Source: Alistipes dispar
Lineage (GTDB): Bacteria > Bacteroidota > Bacteroidia > Bacteroidales > Rikenellaceae
Direction: 5' to 3'
Assembly (NCBI RefSeq): GCF_006542685.1
Contig: NZ_AP019736.1
Location: forward strand, 124,001 to 188,000
Length of the DNA stretch: 64,000 nt
Positions 60,115 through 64,000 of the stretch are shown in pieces (the first letter of the stretch is position 1; each line of letters opens with the position of its first letter). The notes under the pieces are model-generated. The model had not been told where the DNA came from. It saw only the letters and a list, made by a program, of their open reading frames with translations, and searched no databases. The position numbers and the translations under genes are program-made.

Positions 60115-60573
60115 TTATTTTTTCAAGAGCGCCGCAAATTCTTTAAGCTGTGGCAGTCCGTCAAAGAAATCAACGTCAAATTTGGCCGTTGAGCCGTTGG
60201 CGAGGGTGATTGTCAGAATACCATTGTCGTAATTGTAGTTTGAACTGGATATTTCCGACAATGTAAAAGAACACATCTCAACATTTCCTTTCACGATGAC
60301 CGGGTATGTCACCTTATCGCCGTCAACCGTGATGATACAGCTTTTGGCAGCCAACTTGCGGGCCTTATGTATCTTCCGCCAGGCTCTGAACAGCATGTAC
60401 AGTCCGACAAGGGCAAGGATGATGGCTGTTGGTAACGGTCCGAGGATGCGAAGTGTACCGACTTTTATACCGAAAGGATAAACTACCGGTACTATTATCA
60501 GTCCGGCACCGACAAGGATTTCAGTCAGATTGTCCTTGATGGACGATTTGGAAGAATAATTGAATGTAGCCAT
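60115..60573 (-). CDS. Small membrane protein with C-terminal beta domain
   Basis: A 152-residue protein with two membrane segments ('ILVGAGLIIVPVVYPFGI', 'TAIILALVGLYMLFRAW') and a C-terminal beta domain ('CIITVDGDKVTYPVIVKGNV', 'ILTITLANGSTAKFDVDFF') that looks PH-like. Function unknown. Confidence 0.6.
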   Translation of the reverse strand: MATFNYSSKSSIKDNLTEILVGAGLIIVPVVYPFGIKVGTLRILGPLPTAIILALVGLYMLFRAWRKIHKARKLAAKSCIITVDGDKVTYPVIVKGNVEMCSFTLSEISSSNYNYDNGILTITLANGSTAKFDVDFFDGLPQLKEFAALLKK

Positions 60574-60608
60574 ATTCGGATATTAGTGAAGTTATTCGTT
60601 CGGTGATA

Positions 60609-61262
60609 TTATTTTATGAAAAAGTACCAGATAAGCAGAGCCGCGGTGATGATTATGGACAGGACCGTCATGGCCGACCTGTATTTTTCGACAGCAGGCG
60701 ATTCCTGCGGAGCTTCAAATTCCAGTATCGTAGGTGCTTGGCCTATCGCGCTATTAGGAATAGCCTCTATCTTGAACTCGTTGGGCTGTTTTTCAATGCC
60801 GATCAAGGCATAGGCACAATCAAGCTGATTGGCCTTTCTTGGCGAGAATACCGATTTGCTGAACAGGATGACGCCGTCATAATGATCGCTTATTTCCATT
60901 ACCGAATCCATATCCCGTTGTCCTGTCAGTATATGACGGCCTGTATCAGGATCTACTATGTAATAGTCATAGCCACAGGACTGTACGGAATCATAACGGA
61001 TTTCACCGATTTCCAGCGTATCCACTTCAGCCTTGATGCTCTGAAGGGTGGCCTCGTCAATTTCAGTCCCTTTCAACGGGCAGGCATACAGGCAATAGCG
61101 GCTGTCTTCGTGCATCACGGTTCTGATGGGATAGAGGTTTACTACTTTGCGGTTTTCCAGTTTGAGGTATGTCTTAGACAATTTGCCGATTGCTTTCCCG
61201 TTATAACCGGCCGGAACAGCACCTCCTTCAAGAATGGCTGACAGATTTTTAAGTTCGCTCAT
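60609..61262 (-). CDS. Tail-anchored membrane protein, unknown
   Basis: A 217-residue protein with a cytosolic domain (residues 1-190, 'AGYNGKAIGKLSKTYLKLE', 'HYDGVILFSKSVFSPRKANQ') and one C-terminal membrane anchor ('MTVLSIIITAALLIWYFF'). No motif recognised. It lies upstream of the small membrane proteins in the same - strand series. Confidence 0.55.
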   Translation of the reverse strand: MSELKNLSAILEGGAVPAGYNGKAIGKLSKTYLKLENRKVVNLYPIRTVMHEDSRYCLYACPLKGTEIDEATLQSIKAEVDTLEIGEIRYDSVQSCGYDYYIVDPDTGRHILTGQRDMDSVMEISDHYDGVILFSKSVFSPRKANQLDCAYALIGIEKQPNEFKIEAIPNSAIGQAPTILEFEAPQESPAVEKYRSAMTVLSIIITAALLIWYFFIK

Positions 61263-61299
61263 GTTGTAATTCTTTTTATTCGTTTTCGATTATTGTTGA

Positions 61300-62328
61300 T
61301 TATTTGATTCCATTTTCTACAGTGAGACAGAAGTTCACCTCCCTGTACAGTTGTTCCAGCAGATGTTCGTCATCCAGCGACTTCCTGCCGGGACGTAAGA
61401 AACCGTCCGGAGTGTCGGATGCGTAGTAGAACATGTTCCCGTTGAAGGAGAGCATCAGGTCACGGCTGAAGGATTTCCGCAGGGCGGTCAGCTTCCGCAT
61501 CATCGCCGGGGTGAGCACCATGCGGGCTTCCACCTCGTCATCCGCGTACACGGCAAAATGCCTCTCGAACTCCGGGTCTTCCAAATGTACGAATTTTGCC
61601 CCGTACTTTTCCTTCATTCCCTGGATTGTTTGCGCCAGGTAGCCGATTTTGTTTTCCAGATGGTCGGGCAGCAGCATCACGTAGCCCCTGAAGGTGCGGT
61701 TCAGCTTGCAGCACCCGAACATGCCCCTGAAACTGTGCATCGTGCTCTCTATCCTGACTCCGAATATCGGACGGATAAAATACTGGTACGGCACTTCAAG
61801 GAAGTTGAAGGCCGAGAAATCTTTCGAATTGGCTGAAGTCACACCGGCATCCACGACAGTCATCATGTCATTTCCGACGGGAATGTCAAGACGGCCGTAA
61901 CAGGTCGAACTTACCGAATTGCCCGATGACAATGCCGTTCCGAACAGGCGGCTGTCCGCAAAGACTTTCGGCTGTATGGAACCGGAAGGATTGTACCTTG
62001 CTCCCGGGAACAGCAGGTAGATGATGTGGGCCATCGTGTAGGTTTCCCTCTTGTTCAGCGCGGCAAAACATTTCATGAATGCGAAATGAAGTACAAAAAA
62101 TACGGCAAAGCCTATCATGAGGTATTTTCCCGTGGTGACGGAAGTCTCATAGTCAGTACGGTCCACGAGGAATCCGCCGAAGATACAGAAACCGAACCAC
62201 ACGACGGTACACAGATAGACAATGGAGGTCAGGATGCGGAACACAATCCGGAGCATCCTGATACGGGACATCTCTTTCTTCATGTGAAGGGAAATGCCCT
62301 TGAAATCTATATTCTGACTTTCTTCCAT
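61300..62328 (-). CDS. DUF3137 membrane protein
   Basis: A 342-residue protein with two N-terminal membrane segments (about residues 25-90) and a large cytosolic domain with 'SRLFGTALSSGNSVSSTCYG' and 'HLEDPEFERHFAVYADDEVEARMVL' in part; 'PEFE..F.V...D..EAR..LTP..M..L' is the hallmark of DUF3137. DUF3137 genes are often next to LemA genes, as here. The role is thought to concern membrane maintenance, but this is unproven. Confidence 0.8.
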   Translation of the reverse strand: MEESQNIDFKGISLHMKKEMSRIRMLRIVFRILTSIVYLCTVVWFGFCIFGGFLVDRTDYETSVTTGKYLMIGFAVFFVLHFAFMKCFAALNKRETYTMAHIIYLLFPGARYNPSGSIQPKVFADSRLFGTALSSGNSVSSTCYGRLDIPVGNDMMTVVDAGVTSANSKDFSAFNFLEVPYQYFIRPIFGVRIESTMHSFRGMFGCCKLNRTFRGYVMLLPDHLENKIGYLAQTIQGMKEKYGAKFVHLEDPEFERHFAVYADDEVEARMVLTPAMMRKLTALRKSFSRDLMLSFNGNMFYYASDTPDGFLRPGRKSLDDEHLLEQLYREVNFCLTVENGIK

Positions 62329-62331
62329 GCT

Positions 62332-62892
62332 TTACTTGAATAATTCTCCCACTTTCACTTCCTTGATCTCACTTTCCGGGAACTCTATCAACTCCTGCTG
62401 CTCATGCTTGCGCCAGGATGCGATTATCGACGACGGAAACATTTCAATGTAATTGTTATAATCGGTAGCAGCGGCATTGTAGGTGCGCCGGATTGCCTGC
62501 AGCTCATTCTCCATGTCCTCGATCTGGACCTGAAGATGAAGGAACTGCTGGTTCGCCTTCAGCTCCGGGTAGTCTTCCACCGCCACATTCAGTCTTGACA
62601 GAAGCGAGGACATTTCCGTACCGCTTTTTATCTGCTCGGACTCTGTAGCGTTCGAAGCCCTTGACCGCAAATCGGCAATGCGGATGAGAATCTCATTCTC
62701 GTGCCCCATGTATGCCTTTACGGATGCGACAAGATTGGGGATCAGGTCATTCCTCTGTTTGAGGACCACGCAGATACCACTTCTGCATTGCTTGACCCGG
62801 TTCTTCTTTGCAATAAGGCTGTTGTTAGTGAATACTGCCCATAAAATAATTATGAGCAGTACCACGATAATACATATAACGGCTATAATCAT
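62332..62892 (-). CDS. LemA family protein
   Basis: A 186-residue protein with an N-terminal membrane anchor ('IIAVICIIVVLLIIILW') and a helical domain with 'QRNDLIPNLVASVKAYMGHE' and 'YPELKANQQFLHLQVQIEDMEN', as in LemA (family motif 'YPxLKAN..F..Lq..l...E'), and 'AATDYNNYIEMFPSSIIA' at the end. It stops 4 bases before the DUF3137 gene; the pair is common. Confidence 0.85.
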   Translation of the reverse strand: MIIAVICIIVVLLIIILWAVFTNNSLIAKKNRVKQCRSGICVVLKQRNDLIPNLVASVKAYMGHENEILIRIADLRSRASNATESEQIKSGTEMSSLLSRLNVAVEDYPELKANQQFLHLQVQIEDMENELQAIRRTYNAAATDYNNYIEMFPSSIIASWRKHEQQELIEFPESEIKEVKVGELFK

Positions 62893-62906
62893 ATTTTCAG
62901 ATGGAT

Positions 62907-63614
62907 TTAGACATACAATTCAGCCGGTATGACTCTGATTGTCCCTTCCCAGTAGAAGTGGGGGACGATGCCGTCTGAAGGAAGATAGCCTTGGGGAAGT
63001 TCCTTGTAATAAAGGACAAGTTTCCTTACTTCCACATCGGCGCCTTCCACGATTTCACCACTCAGTTTCACGGTTGACCAGCAGTCCTCCTCCTTGGCAA
63101 GACTGACTACGCCCTCACATCCGGGAGCTACCGGCTGCCTGCCTTCACACATGTTGCGCAGCTTTTCCATCACTCTCTTCAGCCATTCCATATCGTTCAT
63201 GTGTCCCTTGTCCAGTGCGTATATGCCAATACCATGGAAAGAGTCGTCCTTGTGCTTCACGCCTTTCCACGCCTCTGCCGGGGCACTGACAATCCCCGCG
63301 TAAACGATATATCCTTCCGTGAATTTTCTCAACCACTTGCTTTTGCCCAGCCATGGTGCCTTTCCTGCAAGTTTCTTGAAGAACTCGGTCTCAGAACTGC
63401 GTGGCGTCTGCATGTACGGTTTCATCTTGTCAAGCTGTGTCGGGTTCTTGTACAGTTCCCTGTCTCGCTTGGCTTCTTCGGCCTCCTTTGCACGCCGTGC
63501 GGCCAGTTTCTCCCTGTATTTACTTACGTCAAGACCTTGTGCTTCCATTTGGTCAAGATCATTCTCTGTCATGGTTTTCTCCCATTCTGTTGCTGCATTT
63601 TTGAAAAGTGCCAT
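62907..63614 (-). CDS. Hypothetical cytosolic protein in accessory operon
   Basis: The 235-residue product starts with an acidic, helical segment ('TENDLDQMEAQGLDVSKYREKLAARRAKEAEE' in part) and continues as a mixed domain with 'LYKNPTQLDKMKPYMQTPR' and 'IVYAGIVSAPAEAW'. No family recognised. It lies 15 bases from the LemA gene. Confidence 0.55.
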   Translation of the reverse strand: MALFKNAATEWEKTMTENDLDQMEAQGLDVSKYREKLAARRAKEAEEAKRDRELYKNPTQLDKMKPYMQTPRSSETEFFKKLAGKAPWLGKSKWLRKFTEGYIVYAGIVSAPAEAWKGVKHKDDSFHGIGIYALDKGHMNDMEWLKRVMEKLRNMCEGRQPVAPGCEGVVSLAKEEDCWSTVKLSGEIVEGADVEVRKLVLYYKELPQGYLPSDGIVPHFYWEGTIRVIPAELYV

Positions 63615-63660
63615 AATCGTAAAACTTTTAAGATATTGTTGATTCTATTTTTTTTGGATT

Positions 63661-64000
63661 CTACCATTCGATTGCCTTCCAAGGGGAATCTTCTTTATTG
63701 AGAAGCGCTCCCACGACTTCATCCGCAGTCTCGTAGTCATCTGTTTCGCCTCTCCATATTCCGCGTCCCACGGCAAAGCTGTTGCCGTATTCTTCCCATG
63801 AACTGAAGGATTCCTTGGCTATGCCGGCAGTGGTTCTGATGGCTTCCCACATTTCGTCTTCATTGATGTAGCCGCAGATGAAAGCCCAACGGGCCATGTT
63901 CACGGCACGTACAAGGTCCCATGCCAGCACGGTTTCGGGCAGGTCCGCTTCCGTCGTTTCATTTACTCCCATTACAAATTCAGCTATCGTGAACGCATCG
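63661..64000 (-). CDS. DUF1266-like protein (partial)
   Basis: The frame stays open to the right edge, so only the C-terminal ~113 residues are in the window. 'AWDLVRAVNMARWAFICGYI' followed by 'EMWEAIRTTAGIAKESFSSWEEYGNSFAVGR' in part matches the DUF1266 pattern, in which a WxxGR/FxxGR motif ends a helical domain. Such genes often sit in accessory or immunity clusters with DUF4261 and Imm17. Confidence 0.7.
   Translation of the reverse strand, partial: DAFTIAEFVMGVNETTEADLPETVLAWDLVRAVNMARWAFICGYINEDEMWEAIRTTAGIAKESFSSWEEYGNSFAVGRGIWRGETDDYETADEVVGALLNKEDSPWKAIEW

Overview
The window looks like chromosomal DNA of a gut Bacteroidales bacterium (Bacteroides, Parabacteroides or Alistipes type). 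The grounds are Bacteroidetes -7 promoter motifs (TAnnTTTG), a BtuG-type B12-binding surface lipoprotein, fimbrillin and DUF5119/DUF3575 genes, and integrases of Bacteroidetes type. Positions 1 to about 43,500 read as a prophage or large prophage remnant. The rest is accessory chromosome.

Prophage, left part. Tail genes on the + strand (1-1665, then 13736-24915) encode Ig-like tail proteins, a very long modular tail fibre, a LysM/baseplate protein, a baseplate J-like protein and a second fibre. Between two tail genes with related N-termini sits a 12-kb block in the opposite orientation. It is a complete cobalamin uptake operon with its own promoter, cobalamin riboswitch and riboswitch-associated terminator. 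Its order of transcription is DUF4465 lipoprotein, PKD-type surface lipoprotein, leucine-rich surface protein, BtuG, a Y1-transposase-like protein without the catalytic Tyr, BtuB, BtuF, BtuC, BtuD. It reads as lysogenic-conversion cargo, or moron.

Prophage, right part (25.8-43.4 kb). A replication and recombination set follows: ssDNA-binding protein, SbcD/gp47-like and SbcC/gp46-like nuclease subunits, RuvC-like resolvase, sigma-like factor, DnaB-like helicase, CHC2/Toprim primase, DNA polymerase III alpha and a DnaQ-like exonuclease. The polymerase gene is fractured just before the PDIDVDY active-site motif. The N-half ends in a Hint/intein-like tail, the C-half begins with a short intein-C-like leader, and a DNA methyltransferase gene and a NUMOD4/HNH homing-endonuclease gene lie between them. 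A small terminase-like gene and membrane or lysis-type genes close the phage block, followed by a frameshifted and truncated integrase remnant.

Accessory chromosome (44-64 kb). This holds a cluster of small paralogous membrane proteins and lipoproteins, including an Imm17-like protein; a ParA/ribbon-helix-helix pair in which parA is frameshifted at a poly-C tract; a fimbrial operon with a divergently transcribed membrane-bound LuxR-type regulator; a frameshifted IS256-family element between two inverted copies of an ~80-bp repeat; a tyrosine recombinase; and a minus-strand series (MORN, DUF4261, second Imm17-like, DUF3137, LemA, DUF1266 proteins) that resembles an immunity or stress accessory operon. 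No tRNA, rRNA or CRISPR array was recognised. Family names rest on motif recognition by eye, without database searches.
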